DNA from: Bolinopsis microptera | Taxonomy: Eukaryota > Ctenophora > Tentaculata > Lobata > Bolinopsidae | Length of the DNA stretch: 64,000 nucleotides | Reading direction: 5' to 3' | Assembly (NCBI RefSeq): GCF_026151205.1 | Contig: NC_087074.1 | Coordinates: forward strand, 18,675,240-18,739,239 | In this document: one piece after another, positions 31,505 through 44,220 of the stretch | Layout: each line of letters starts with the position of its first letter | How positions within the stretch are numbered: position 1 is the stretch's first letter | The notes under the pieces: generated by a model | Database searches by the model: none | Seen by the model: the letters and a program-made list of their open reading frames with translations, nothing else | Told to the model about the DNA's origin: nothing | Program-made: the position numbers and the translations under genes

Positions 31505-34500
31505 ATGGGCTTGGACTACGGGTCGGACAACCGCCTCGCTCTCGTCACTCCTGATGACGACCTAAACGAGAAAGAGTCCCTGACAATAGATCAAGTTGTG
31601 GACAAAATATACCAGGGCCCAACCATCAAGTTGTTCCTGGTATTTTGGACGGCTGTAGCGGTTATGTATGTGACAGCGGCTGAGACCTACATAACAGTGT
31701 TCACAGGTCGTATTCCCTACACGGAGTGGACATGTGTCTCAGAAACGTGTCAGAGTTTGTATGTGGCAGCTAACATCTCCGACTCCTTCTACTCTGAGAA
31801 GTCAATGTGTGATAATGAGCTGGTTGCTGGGACTGACTTCAGTTGGACGAGCACGAGAACTACTTTCTCTATAGACTGGGGCATCTACTGTGGTACTGAG
31901 TCTAAACTCTCCCTGGCGTCCAGCTTGTTCTTCATTGGGGCTCTTCTGGGATTGCTGACTTCTACTGCAATATTTGATAAGTTTGGGAGAAGAAATGGAG
32001 GGATTGTTGGGTCTTTCATTTCAGCTTCAGCTACATTAGCAGGGGTATGGACACCTAATTATGAGGTCTTGCTTGCCATCAGGATAGTCCAGGGATACGG
32101 TTCGTTCATGAGTTTCACTGGGGTTTACTGCTGGATACTTGAATTTGCACCTAGCCACCTCCGGTGCAACATCAACACCATTACCATCTTTGCTTGGAAT
32201 TTAGGCTTTTTCCTCATGGTTGGCTTGGCTTACTTCATCACAACATGGCAGTATATATTCCTAGCCGCTGCTGTTATCAACTTCGTGTGTATCATTTCTC
32301 TTTTTATCTACCCAATATCCCCACGATTTGCACTGGTCCAGGGACGTGATGAAGATGCTAAGGAGATCCTGCAATCATACTCACGAATATGGTCAAGTTC
32401 GGAGACAACCTGTACATTTTTTACTTTTTTAGAAGTGTGTGGTGGAGCCAGCTCAACACAGACTGAAACTCCCTGATTATATGGCTGACAAGACATTTTT
32501 CAGGACTTTCTCTGAGTAAAAAAATAAAATTAAAAGGTTGAACGGTTGAGCAGATACAGGTGGTATTAAACAAACCCTTAAAAGGTGGAGATTTAAGGTG
32601 GAGACTGGCTCTGGTTGAAGAAACTTTTGATTAAGGTGGAAAAGGTTATTGGTAACACAAACTACATCAAATTTGCAATCTGATGGTTTTATCAATATTT
32701 TATTTAAGTGCTCAACCTAGGTGGAGAAATTAAATGCACTTTTCAAAGCTGCTCAACCGGGGGCGGAGAAAGGTTTAGAGAGTTCTAGGTTAGCTAGAAA
32801 GTTGCGTCTCGGCCTTTTCTACTTCCCGTTAAATTTTGTTTTTTCCATTGACGCTCAACAGGGTGGAGATCTTTCATTAAGAAACAGTAAAAAGCCTGTC
32901 AAAACATGCCTAAATTCATTAGTTTTATCACTAATTCTAATCTGCTCTGTCAACTGCTACTGTAGGGGATCATAAAACTGTTACCCCTTCTGTCTTAAAG
33001 CAAAGTGTTCTAGCAAATGAAAAAACTATCAAAGTTGTGAAAAGGTGCTCAACAAGGTGGAGAAATTGTTGATTAAACATCAAAACATTAAAAAATGCAT
33101 TAAATCTGGCCCCACCGGGTTGAGTTGAGCTTAGGCAGTTGATTTCTGGAAGAAATAACATTTGGTGACCCTTTAGCATGTATACAACTCATCAAACTAG
33201 CCATCAACCACTCAACCGCGGTGGAGAACCTTGACTTCTGAGGTCAAATTTACGCCCAAATTTGCCAAATTTGAGTCTCCACCTATGTTGAGTGTACGTT
33301 TTAGCAAGGATGCCTTGTAATATGAGTTGGTAGATGATTTAGAATCATTGGTATTGCAAATGGACTGCCACAGTCACTCTACAGCTCCTAAACTACAGAA
33401 TAGCAGATTTTGAACTGCATGTTATGCTGTCTCCACCTCGGTTGAGCCGATTCTGAGGATCCTATTCTATGAAATATGATTGGTATAACCCATAATATTA
33501 AATATTAGGACTTTGGAGCAATTAAAAAGCATGAGAGGGTTAGTTCTAGTCACTTATATTAGCTCATGTAGTCAGTGAGCTGCTCCACCTGTGTTGAGCA
33601 GACAAACCTACTCAACCGGCACTTTTTGAGTACCCACCTGTCTTACGTAACTTTAAATTGTGAAATTTGGAGTAAATATTTTTTTCATAAGTGATTTACA
33701 GCTCCTTTATGTTTGTAATTTTCAGGTGGCCACTGTCTCCACCAAGGTTGAGTTATTTAAATTTTGAACCCAGATATAATTATAGAAAGGTTAGGAGTAT
33801 AATATCTGAAGAGCCTGTACCCCTTGGACTGTCAGAGGAATTATAATTAATTTTACCGTTGATGGCAGTGAAATGAGTGTAATTAGTGACTGATTTTATG
33901 TACAGGTTGTCTCCGAACTTGACCATATGCGGTAACGAGATGTCGATGGAGTCTGTGGATTTGGTGTACAAGGACAGAGTGCAGAACTTTTGGGAGCAAA
34001 TCAAAGATTTCAAGACTCACCCCGCTATGCTGAAGAGAACATTGCTGGGCTGTATTTGTTGGTTCATGTGCGGAGCACTATTTTACGGGTTTTCCTTTGG
34101 GTGGAGCAAAATTGGCTCCAATATTTACACGGCGTACTGTTTTGCGGCTATTGGGAACACCATCGCGTTTGCTGTACTGACACCAACGTGCAATCTGATT
34201 GGTAGAAGGAAATCAGGCCTTGTTTTCTTCGGGATCGTAGTTCTCGCAAATCTGTTGGCGATGCCAGATGTCAATGTTTCTGCTAAATGGACCCTGAACT
34301 ACGTTGCCAGTCTGATCGGCAGTATTTCAGTCCTCGCTGCCTTTATCTTGATGTATCTCTTCACCAGCGAGCTAGCCCCCACCTCACATCGCGGCATGAT
34401 AATGTCCCTCAGCTCCAGTTGTGCCCGGTTAGGTAGTTTCGCTGGGCCTTATATTAGTTTACTTTACAAGGTAACGGATAGGAGAGTGACTGCTGGGGTA

Positions 34501-34659
34501 TTTGGTGGAATGGCCCTTATCGGCGTGGCTGTGGTCTTCTTCCTGCCGGACACTACTGGGGTGAGGATACCGGAGGTGCCGGGTGATCTGACATCTGGGA
34601 CGGAGTACCAGAAGGTCGAGAACGGGACACAAGTTCCAAACCATGACGAGGAAGCTTGA
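31505..34659 (+). CDS. SLC22-like organic ion transporter (MFS), two exons
   Basis: Exon 1 is 31505-32391 and exon 2 is 33906-34659; the phase-2 split forms a Trp codon. The product is 546 residues, the usual SLC22 size. Exon 1 has TM1, a Cys-rich extracellular loop (CVSETC, NIS glycosylation site, IDWGIYC), TM2, the MFS loop FDKFGRR and TM3-6 (RIVQGYG). Exon 2 has the central cytoplasmic loop, TM7-12, IGRRKSG in loop 8-9 and TSELAPTSHRG, matching the SLC22 signature. It should move organic cations, anions or zwitterions across the plasma membrane; substrate is not predictable. Frame and length depend on the GTCAAG donor at 32392, which is unusual but gives a full-length protein; reading on instead ends at a stop at 32474. 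Confidence 0.88.
32392..33905 (+). other. SLC22 intron with a repeated near-palindromic motif
   Basis: The intron carries about ten copies of CTCAACCNNGGTGGAG or its reverse complement CTCCACCNNGGTTGAG, near 32710, 32752, 32853, 33047, 33110, 33211, 33276, 33431, 33583 and 33736, plus half-copies. The sequence between copies is not repeated. Copies on the left are mostly in the first orientation, those on the right in the second. Confidence 0.8.
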
Positions 34660-35160
34660 GAGAGCTGAACAGATCGCTAGTGATATAACACGTGATATAA
34701 CGCGTGATGTAACAAGTGATATAATAGACTTCTTGTCGATAATAGATTTGAATCGTGATATTTTATTAAATTTTCCACTTTCGTTGACTTTTACACTGAA
34801 CGGGACCTATTACTCCATATAATACTCGTTACTTTTTTAAATTTTGATCTGAACAATTGTAAAAATACAATGTTGATATCAATTATACGTGTGATAAACG
34901 CAGTTTTTATAAACACTATATTAAACTACAAAAGTTAAAGACATTTAACATTAAGTCAAAAATCATGCCGGCCGTTTTTTGTGTCGACCAACAATTTGAA
35001 ATTGAGATAAATGACCGATTATAATATTATGTGATAACAACATTATTACACATAATACTTTTACAATACCATTAAGACTTAAGACGGTGTTTTATCATAT
35101 ATAATATAACTTATATGATCAAAAAATGCTGACTAGCTCAATGCCCAAGCGGCACTTAGT
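34660..35160. other. Convergent 3' flank
   Basis: AT-rich spacer between the SLC22-like gene and the 53-bp array. A short GTGATATAAC-type direct repeat occurs at 34680-34725. No gene is seen. Confidence 0.4.
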
Positions 35161-35174
35161 CTGAGAACCCCATC

Positions 35175-35703
35175 ACCAATCTGAAAACTGAGAGTCTCAT
35201 CACTAGCACTTTGGACCACACTAGCTCCTAGTCGTGAAAACTGAGAGCCTCATCACTAGCACTCTGGACCACACTAGCTCCTAGTCGTGAAAACTGAGAG
35301 CCTCATCACTAGCACTTTGGACCACACTAGCTCCTAGTCGTGAAAACTGAGAGCCTCATCACTAGCACTTTGGTCTACACTAGCTCCAAGTCGTGAAAAC
35401 TGAGAGACTAATCACTAGCACCTTGGACCACACTAGCTCCTAGTCGTGAAAACTGAGAGCCTCATCACTAGCACTTTGGACCATACTAGCTCCTAGTCGT
35501 GAAAACTGAGAGCCTCATCACCAGCACTTTGGACCACACTAGCTCCAAGTCGTGAAAACTGAGAGCCTCATCACCAGCACTTTGGACCACACTAGCTCCA
35601 AGTCGTGAAAACTGAGAGACTAATCACTAGCACTTTGGACCACACTAGCTCCTAGTCGTGAAAACTAAGAGCCTCATCACTAGCACTTTGGACCACACTA
35701 GCC
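35175..35703. repeat. 53-bp tandem array starting in a terminal exon
   Basis: About ten units of 53 bp (core ACTAGCACTTTGGACCACAC, then TAGCTCCTAGTCGTGAAAAC). The rightmost unit is coding: it supplies the last 17 residues and the TAG of the minus-strand gene at 35652-40077. The other units lie in its 3' UTR or flank. Confidence 0.95.
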
Positions 35704-38700
35704 CAATCTACACTGATGTTCACTCTTCTGATCCATTCTGTAATCCGCTCAAACAACTCGTCTGAGACGTAGGGGTGTCCGTAAGAGCTGGAGTGGTAGG
35801 TGAAAGGGGCGTGTCTGTAACTCGTATCTATCTTGTATATCTGTGAAGGGTGAGATGTCAATACTTAATACAAAATTATAATAAGATGACTGAAAGTTGG
35901 AAGAGGAATCAAGGTTGATCTGTGAGTAACGTTCATCAAGAACATGTTTCCACCCTGATTTTAACAATGTCCCCAGGTCCTCTTACCCTCTCTTGCAGTG
36001 AAGCTAGTCCGTATGCAGTGAGTCTAGTCGGCAGTGCCTCACTGTCCAGTCTGACAGAGCGGCGCGAGTGAAGGGGAGTTTGGAGGTCTCCTGCAGTTGC
36101 AGCTGGTATGTGCGGTAACGAGTGGGTCACCTGAAACTACACTCATTCAGAAACTGCCCGTGGGATATGTCTTTAGGAGGAAGACTTGAGTTTGTACGAC
36201 AGGCTATAAGACACAAACTACTTGAGGTAAAATGTAATAAACTTCATAATTTAACTTTATGGATAGTAACTACTACACTACTACACTACTACACTACTAC
36301 ACTACTACACTACTACACTACTACACTACTACACTACTACACTACTACACTACTACACTACTACACTACTACACTACTACACTACTACACTAATACACTA
36401 CTACACTACTACACTACTACACTACTACACTACTACACTACTACACTACTACACTACTACACTACTACACTACTACACTACTACACTACTACACTACTAC
36501 ACTACTACACTACTACACTACTACACTACTACACTACTACACTACTACACTACTACACTACTACACTACTACACTACTACACTACTACACTACTACACTA
36601 CTACACTACTACACTACTACACTACTACACTACTACACTACTACACTACTACACTACTACACTACTACACTACTACACTACTACACTACTACACTACTAC
36701 ACTACTACACTACTACACTACTACACTACTACACTACTACACTACTACACTACTACACTACTACACTACTACACTACTACACTACTACACTACTACACTA
36801 CTACACTACTACACTACTACACTACTACACTACTACACTACTACACTACTACACTACTACACTACTACACTACTACACTACTACACTACTACACTACTAC
36901 ACTACTACACTACTACACTACTACACTACTACACTACTACACTACTACACTACTACACTACTACACTACTACACTACTACACTACTACACTACTACACTA
37001 CTACACTACTACACTACTACACTACTACACTACTACACTACTACACTACTACACTACTACACTACTACACTACTACACTACTACACTACTACACTACTAC
37101 ACTACTACACTACTACACTACTACACTACTACACTACTACACTACTACACTACTACACTACTACACTACTACACTACTACACTACTACACTACTACACTA
37201 CTACACTACTACACTACTACACTACTACACTACTACTATCAACTCGACATAAGACACGAAGTTAAGGTTACCTTGTACTGCTTTTGCTTGAATTTAACTG
37301 AGTTAAAGGATGGCTTCTTAGTTGAGATTCCGGTCTTGCCATTGTAATCGGTCGTATTTTTCCCCTGAAAATTAAAGTGAAATTGAAGGCAATGGAAAAC
37401 TCGAACCCATATGGCAGCCTTTTAGTTTTATATAACTTTCTCTAAGTCTCAGTTTAAGCTTATGTTCTGCAATAACATTGTGAACCACACAATTGCATTT
37501 GCTTACGAAATTATGCAACATATAAATGAAATATGATGTTAGTATTAAATTATGGTAAACAATAGGTCTGTGATTTAATAGAGTGTCTACTTTCTGGATT
37601 GTAAGATTTGAATAAAATCATTGAATACTTTAGAAAAGTGCGTTATGCTTGATAAATCAAGCAATCTAATGAGTGAACCATCTGTCAGTGTCAACAAAGT
37701 AGAGGTTTGGACGGAAAACAGCGGGAAGAAAAAAATGTTAAACATCTTAAAAGATGAATGGTTTTTGACAGCGGTATGTTTAGTAATTAGTTATAAGATG
37801 AATTTGAATAAGCTATGATTTGAGCAGTGTGTTTGGTAGTAAGATGAGCGAGGTACCTGTGAAGCTAGGATTTGAGCAGCGTGTTTGGTAGTAAGATGAG
37901 CGAGGTACCTGTGAAGCTAGGATTTGAGCAGTGTGTTTGGTAGTAAGATGAGCGAGATACCTGTGAAGCTAGGATTTGAGCAGTTTGTTAGGTAGTAAGA
38001 TGAGCAAGGTACCTGTGAAGCTAGGATTAGAGCAGTGTGTTTGGTAGTAAGATGAGCGAGGTACCTATGAAGCTAGGATTTGAGCAGCGTGTTTGGTAGT
38101 AAGATGAGCAAGGTACCTGTGAAGCTAGGATTTGAGCAGCGTGTTTGGTAGTAAGATGAGCAAGGTACCTGTGAAGCTAGGATTTGAGCAGTGTGTTTGG
38201 TGGTAAGATGAGCGAGGTACCTGTGAAGCTAGGATTTGAGCAATGTGTTTGGTAGTAAGATTAGCGAGGTACCTGTGAAGCTAGGATTTGAGCAGTGTGT
38301 TTGGTAGTAAGATGAGCAAGGTACCAGTGAAGCTAGGATTTGAGCAGTGTGTTTGGTGGTAAGATGAGCGAGATACCTGTGAAGCTAGAATTTGAGCAGT
38401 ATGTTTGGTAGTAAGATGAGCAAGGTACCTGTGAAGCTAGGATTTGAGCAGTGTGTTTGGTAGTAAGATGAGCGATGTACCTGTGAAGCTAGGATTTGAG
38501 CAGTGTGTTTGGTGGTAAGATGAGCGAGGTACCTGTGAAGCTAGGATTTGAGCAATGTGTTTGGTAGTAAGATGAGCGAGGTACCTGTGAAGCTAGGATT
38601 TGAGCAGTTTGTTTGGTAGTAAGATGAGCAAGGTACCAGTGAAGCTAGAATTTGAGCAGTGTGTTTGGTAGTAAGATGAGCAAGGTACCAGTGAAGCTAG

Positions 38701-40077
38701 AATTTGAGCAGTGTGTTTGGTAGTAAGATGAGCGAGATACCTGTGAAGCTAGAATTTGAGCAGTATGTTTGGTAGTAAGATGAGCAAGGTACCTGTGAAG
38801 CTAGGATTTGAGCAGTGTGTTTGGTAGTAAGATGAGCGATGTACCTGTGAAGCTAGGATTTGAGCAGTGTGTTTGGTGGTAAGATGAGCGAGGTACCTGT
38901 GAAGCTAGGATTTGAGCAATGTGTTTGGTAGTAAGATGAGCGAGGTACCTGTGAAGCTAGGATTTGAGCAGTTTGTTTGGTAGTAAGATGAGCGAGATAC
39001 CTGTGAAGCTAGGATTTGAGCAGTGTGTTAGGTAGTAAGATGAGCAAGGTACCTGTGAAGCTAGGATTTGAGCAGTGTGTTTGGTAGTAAGATGAGCAAG
39101 GTACCTGTGAAGCTAGGATTTGAGCAGTGTGTTTGGTGGTAAGATGAGCGAGGTACCTGTGAAGCTAGGATTTGAGCAGTGTGTTTGGTAGTAAGATGAG
39201 CAAGGTACCTGTGAAGCTAGGATTTGAGCAGTGTGTTTGGTAGTAAGATGAGCGAGGTACCTGTGAAGCTAGGATTTGAGCAGTGTGTTTGGTGGTAAGA
39301 TGAGCGAGGTACCTGTGAAGCTAGGATTTGAGCAGTGTGTTTGGTAGTAAGATGAGCGAGGTACCTGTGAAGCTAGGATTTGAGCAGTATGTTTGGTGGT
39401 AAGATGAGCGAGGTACCTGTAAAGCTAGGATTTGAGCAGTGTGTTTGGTAGTAAGATGAGCAAGGTACCTGTGAAGCTAGGATTTGAGCAGTGTGTTTGG
39501 TAGTAAGATGAGCGAGGTACCTGTGAAGCTAGGATTTGAGCGGTGTGTTTGGTGGTAAGATGAGCAAGATATTTCTTCAGCTCAATTGTTCTCAGTTGAA
39601 CGGATCGTTCCTGATCTGTTCTGATCTGGGAACTGATCTTCTTCAGAGTGAACTTCTTCTTTATTCCCACTTTGGACAGGTCAAACCTCTCTCCTCCCTT
39701 TTTACCTGCCTGATAAATGTTATCAAATGTTAACTATTACGTTACACTATAAGTATAAGTGTAACCATGATAACTGTGGAAGCTATTAAAGCTATTACAG
39801 TATTACATTTACTATGGGCATATTTCAGATTGCTGGTGTTGACAACGATCATTATACATAATGTTGTATAATACATTCCTCTAACAATCAAATTCGTCTT
39901 AAATAAAACAGCAGTTAGCAAAGTCACCTTTTTAGTAACCTTTTGATTTGGGACTACATCTCGTTGTTTTTGTTCTGTGTTTGTTTTGGGAGACGGATCA
40001 CGTGTGCTAGTCACGTGATCACGTGTGCTAGTCACGTGATCTAGCGCTACAGTTAAGCTCTGATATTTCTCCTTCAT
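35652..40077 (-). CDS. Unrecognised basic protein, five exons
   Basis: Minus-strand exons in coding order: 40077-39928, 39709-39521, 37364-37272, 36130-35987 and 35840-35652. All introns are GT-AG in phase 0 and the product is 254 residues. The N-terminus has a tandem 7-residue repeat (DHVTSTR twice, from a 21-bp duplication rich in CACGTG). Exon 2 is strongly basic and helical (GIKKKFTLKKISSQIR, LRTIELKKYLAHLTTKH). The last exon has an aromatic-rich stretch (YRHAPFTYHSSSYGHPY) and an amphipathic helix (DELFERITEWIRR). No signal peptide or membrane segment. I do not recognise the family. Consistent phases and clean open exons argue that it is a real gene. Exon 2 and the last exon both end in units of long tandem arrays. 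Confidence 0.72.
36270..37237. repeat. 8-bp microsatellite (TACTACAC)n, about 970 bp
   Basis: About 120 near-perfect copies with a single obvious variant near 36392 (TAATACAC). It lies in the intron between exons 37364-37272 and 36130-35987. All six frames avoid many stops, which makes a false HYYTTTLL protein on the plus strand. Confidence 0.98.
37822..39560. repeat. 52-bp tandem array, each unit carrying a copied 5' splice site
   Basis: About 33 units. On the minus strand each unit reads ...CCTAGCTTCACAG|GTACCTCG..., identical or nearly so to the 3' end of exon 39709-39521 and its donor. The last 35 bases of the exon are thus the first unit and the intron is filled with copies. Sub-variants (AGCGAG/AGCAAG, TAGTAAG/TGGTAAG) alternate in blocks, indicating unequal exchange. 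Confidence 0.95.
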
Positions 40078-41080
40078 CGGTCTGTTAATAGTTTATGCTC
40101 CGTTCCGTTCAGATACACATTTTAAGATGAGAGCTTGCATGCCTTTTGATTTGCCCTTGTGCCTTGTGCCTCGGCTGCCGGCCAGAAAATATGTTAAAAT
40201 GTTTGAAATAATAATATTCAAAATCGAATTCAAGGCAGATCCGCAGATTAAAAATCGAACCAATAAATATCTTCTTAAACTCTCAATGAAAATACAAAAC
40301 AAGCAGTCACAAAATTAGCACTGAGATAATCCGAACGTTCCCGTATCAAAGCAACTAAAACGAAAAAAGCACTCAAATGCTATTGAAAACTGTCGGTGGC
40401 CGCACATTCTTACAAATCAGAAGCTCTAGAAGTTCAGAAGTAGCCCGGAGCTAGAATACAATGTCCGTTAACTGCTAGCAAGCACACTGCCACTGCTTTT
40501 AAAGGTGTCCTCAATCTAACCACTACACTCCACTGATTAGCGGGCAGTTTTTGAATATAACGTTTTCGATAAGTAGCAGCTCTGTCACGTGACCCAGGGA
40601 TTGGTTGCGGTTCTAGTCTGAGTAGACGTACAAGCTAGCGGTCTTGTAGTTGTAGTGTGTGGGGAGAAGCTAGCGGGCTTTGCTGTGGCGGGTCTTTGTG
40701 CGGTGTGTGTGTGCGGACTGTTTTGATTGAAAACTTATCTGAGTCGGAAATAAAAATTAACAAATAGTGATAAAATATTTGCAATAATATTAATACTAAT
40801 AGGAAATTAGAGAAATACCAAAATTTAAAACCAAAACTTTACTTCTAGTTCTAGTTCTAGTTAGTGCTGAGTTATACATTTCATCTCGACAAGTCTATTT
40901 TCTTATAAATGTTTTTAACTTTAAGTTTAACTGATTTAATTTTAAACGTTAGACTTCCGGACTTTCGCTTCACCACAGCTCCGATCTTAGATTGGGCGGA
41001 CACATGGAGGTTGACGCCGCTTCGTGATTTAAAAATAAAGGTAAATAATAATATTATTACAAAAATCAAAACGTGTTCTA
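40078..41080. other. 5' flank of the unrecognised gene
   Basis: Probable promoter region for the minus-strand gene beginning at 40077. GTCACGTGACC at 40586-40596 is a consensus E-box of the USF/TFE type. No coding exon recognised. Confidence 0.35.
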
Positions 41081-41600
41081 GATGTGGATACTGGCGGGGA
41101 GGTGATAATTGTTTGTTTACCATTTACAATTTAGGTCGAGTACATGTTCAGCAGGCTGAGGAGGTGATAATTGTTTGTTTACATTTTCGGGTGAGTACAT
41201 GTTCAGCAGGCTGAAGAGACGCTTGTAACGTCTTCTTGTTACCCCCCTTTGAGGGCCCCGAATTATTTTCTGAACGAAAGCTCAAAAATAACCGAGAAAT
41301 CGACCTTCTTATTAACTTATTTTGAGGACCGTTTATAGCCTAAAATTGCACGAAAAATCGATTTAGCTAGGTTTCAGAACCTATAAACACTTCCTTATCC
41401 CTCAAAATTGATGTTCCATAGTTTAGAATGCGAGCAACAAGCAACATATATTTTGATCCTTCGGTTCTACAGCTCTTGACCTAGGGCTGAAACCGAAAGA
41501 TCGAGGCAATCCTCACCTTAACTGATCGAACTTGAGCGAAGAGCAGAGTACGACAAAACACAGCAGGTAAGTAACTCATTTTGGTGACTGTTCCAGGTGT
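41080..41600 (+). repeat. ~510-bp dispersed repeat, copy left of the zinc-finger gene
   Basis: Starts AGATGTGGATACTGGCGGGG, has the block GTACATGTTCAGCAGGCTGA twice, then ACCCCCCTTTGAGGGCCCCG, and ends GTAAGTAACTCATTTTGGTG. An inverted copy lies at 45970-46483 and a deleted copy at 16070. Confidence 0.85.
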
Positions 41601-41737
41601 TCCTCAACAGTGTTACAATTGATACAACTGGGCAGTTCGGCAAATTTAAAAAGGAGTCGGCAATCGGCATCTACACTTTCCTTATTCAGCAAATGTATTC
41701 GAATAAAGTTTGAGACAAACAATATTATATTATAATG

Positions 41738-43871
41738 TTATTTATATTTACAGCTACTTTCATGTCTGTTTTTTGCACTACTTACATTAAATTTCATACC
41801 ACAGTGAGTACAGGAGTAGGGTTTTGCTCCTGTGTGAACTCTCATATGCACTGTGAGATTACTGTTTCTAGTAAACTGCTTACCACACACACCACACTTG
41901 TGTGCTCTCTCTCCGGTGTGTATCACAGTATGTCTTTTTAGGTTGTCTGCTCGCAGAAACCGTCTCCCACAATACCTACACTTGAACTTGAACTCATCAT
42001 CGCCGTGTGTCAGCTTGTGTTTCTTAAGACCATCAGGTTTTTTGAAAGACATAGGACACACATCACATCTGTATTGTTGTAGTGCATGCTCTAAACTGAT
42101 ATGATCATATAGTTCCTGTTCAGAGGATTTCTTAACACCACACTCATGATACTGACAATTGTGTGTCTTGTTTGTGTGGTTACGGTAGATGTGAGTAGTG
42201 AGGGTATTTTTCTGAACAGTGGTATAGTCACAATGTGTACACCTGTACTGCTTATCCCCCGTGTGTGTTAAAATATGTTGGGTGAGGTGGTGCTGATGAT
42301 CAGTCCTATATTGACAGTAAGGACAGGTGAGTCTCGCTACTTTATCGTGTACTGTTCTAATGTGTTTTGTTAGACTATTCCTCCAACCAAACATGTTCCC
42401 GCACGTGTCACACTTGTGTACTTTCTCTTTCCCCTTTCTTGATACTTCTCGAGTCGTCCCACATTTGTGTGTCTCCAGCTCTAGCTGCGTCTTAAACAGC
42501 TTCAGACAACCGGTTGCAGTGCAATGATGTTGTTGACCTGTACTTAATTAAAGTTAGGAACTATCTAATGAAATTGCACAGCCTCGTGCATGAAGGTATA
42601 AATTTGTGTTAACTGACCATTTACGACTCCTTTTTCCTTAAATGTTACTAGAGATTGTTCTCACCATGTTCTAGATCGTGGTGTACACCGCTACAAGAAG
42701 GTAAGTTGTCATCAGATTCAGGTTTTCTGACACAGTCTTTGGTTTGTGGTATGTTACTTTTGTTAGTACTTCCTCTGGTGTTGTCACCATCATCATCTAG
42801 AACGATAATCCTATCCCTGTCTTTGAGAACCGTCTTCACCTTTTTGTTATACCTGCGAGATGAAGAATTGGTATGTTAGCAATCTTAAAAGTACAGTTAG
42901 CACCACGCGATCAACTACAATTGCGAAACATATGCTGCAAACTATCGGTTAAGTGAAGCCATTACAGTATGTTTAAAGAAAACTTTTAATACGAACTAGG
43001 ATAACACAGTATCAAAACTCACTCGTCATGCGTCATGTTATGATAGTTATCATACAACTCAAGTGCTCGATCAAGACAAGTATCTGTTTGATCCTTGTTT
43101 ATTCTACCAAACTTAAACCGTTCCTCATCATCGTCAGTTACAACATTACTCTTGTCTGATATAAGTTCATTGTAGAGATCAGGGGGCAGCTCAATTCTCT
43201 CGATCTCCTCATCTGAGGACTCTCCGTTCTCCCTGAAAAGTAGCTTACCCATTGAACATATCATAACAGATTGCTAAGTTTAAAATTTAAATAGAATTTG
43301 GACTCTGACAAATATTTATGCAAATAAGGAACACAAGTTAAAGCTCCAAAACGCGATTGTGGTCAAGTTTTAAGTTATCCAGTAAGATTATATAAGTAGA
43401 CAGTGTTACTAACATGTCCTCCACGAATTTCTCCCAGCCACCAGGATAAGTCTCACAAGTAATTTTATAGTACTCCTCATCCGGCATAAGAGAGTCTATG
43501 TTAGCCTCACATATTTCATGTGTAAACTCAGGGTTTTCTGCGATCAATTTACACATATCTACAGGACCTTCTCCGAGATGAGAAGTTAAATTCTTGTTGA
43601 CAAATAGATCTTTCAATGCTGGTACAGACTCAGGTTCTGAGTGTAGGAAAATCTCTAGATCCTCTACTTCAGGAGCATCAGCTTCTTCGTTAACAGAGTA
43701 CTGGTTAACTTTTCGTTCGTCTGTACATTCTGCAAAATCCGATTCACCATTTACATTCTTGTTCCTCGTTTCAGGAGCACTGTCCGTATCACTGTCAGAG
43801 GGGTATCTGGGATCAGCCTTAACAAATTCCTCCAGTTTTATCGATCCATCTTCATACCGATTCAGCAACAT
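41738..43871 (-). CDS. C2H2 zinc-finger protein, four exons
   Basis: Minus-strand exons in coding order: 43871-43410, 43273-43023, 42852-42665 and 42537-41738; phases 0, 2 and 1 agree and give 566 residues. The N-terminal half is acidic and probably disordered. The last exon holds a degenerate CTATGC...H unit and then about eight fingers, from CDTCGNMFGWRNSLTKHIRT to CTHCGMKFNVSSAKNRHESSC. Two are variants: CQYHECGVKK has an altered first Cys pair and the last ends in Cys (C2HC). Linkers such as HTGERAHKC and HTGAKPYSC are the classic TGEKP type, so DNA binding is likely; fingers CPYCQYRTDHQHH and CTHCDYTTVQKNT are of the CTCF/REST-like type. The start may be further upstream, since the frame stays open to an acceptor-like CAG at 43879. 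Confidence 0.8.
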
Positions 43872-44059
43872 CTCATCTGAATTGTGAGCTTATGGTTAAG
43901 ATACCAGAATAAGATTTTTAAAACCTTGATTTGATGGACACACTTGCACACTTTACCACTCACCGACTTCCAGAGAATATTCTTATTGGCTGCGTCAGAC
44001 AGTACACTGCTACACATAAACACAAACACATAAACACAAACACATTTATTGGGATTATT

Positions 44060-44220
44060 AGTATAGTTTAGAGGAGGAGGACTGAGGAGGAAGAGGAGGA
44101 GGAGGACTGAGGAGGAAGGGAAGGAGGAGGGGGAGGAGGAGGATGAGGGGGACTGAGGAGGAGGGGAAGGAGGAGAGGGAGGGGGAGAAGGAGCAGGAGG
44201 TGGAGGAGGAGGAGGAAAAA
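44060..44220. repeat. GGA-rich polypurine tract (short)
   Basis: About 160 bp almost entirely of A and G, with GAGGAGGAGGACTGAGGAGG units. It is the same sequence type as the 1.8 kb tract at 55.3-57.2 kb. It lies upstream of the zinc-finger gene. Confidence 0.9.

Noticed and set aside
36122-37252. 376-residue plus-strand ORF (HYYTTTLL repeats)
   Set aside because: It is the translation of the (TACTACAC)n microsatellite; there is no unique sequence, and the stretch is an intron of the minus-strand gene.
41738-43871. Additional zinc-finger exon near 43975-44010
   Set aside because: It has a good GTGAGT donor, but its phase does not fit the first traced exon in the open frame.
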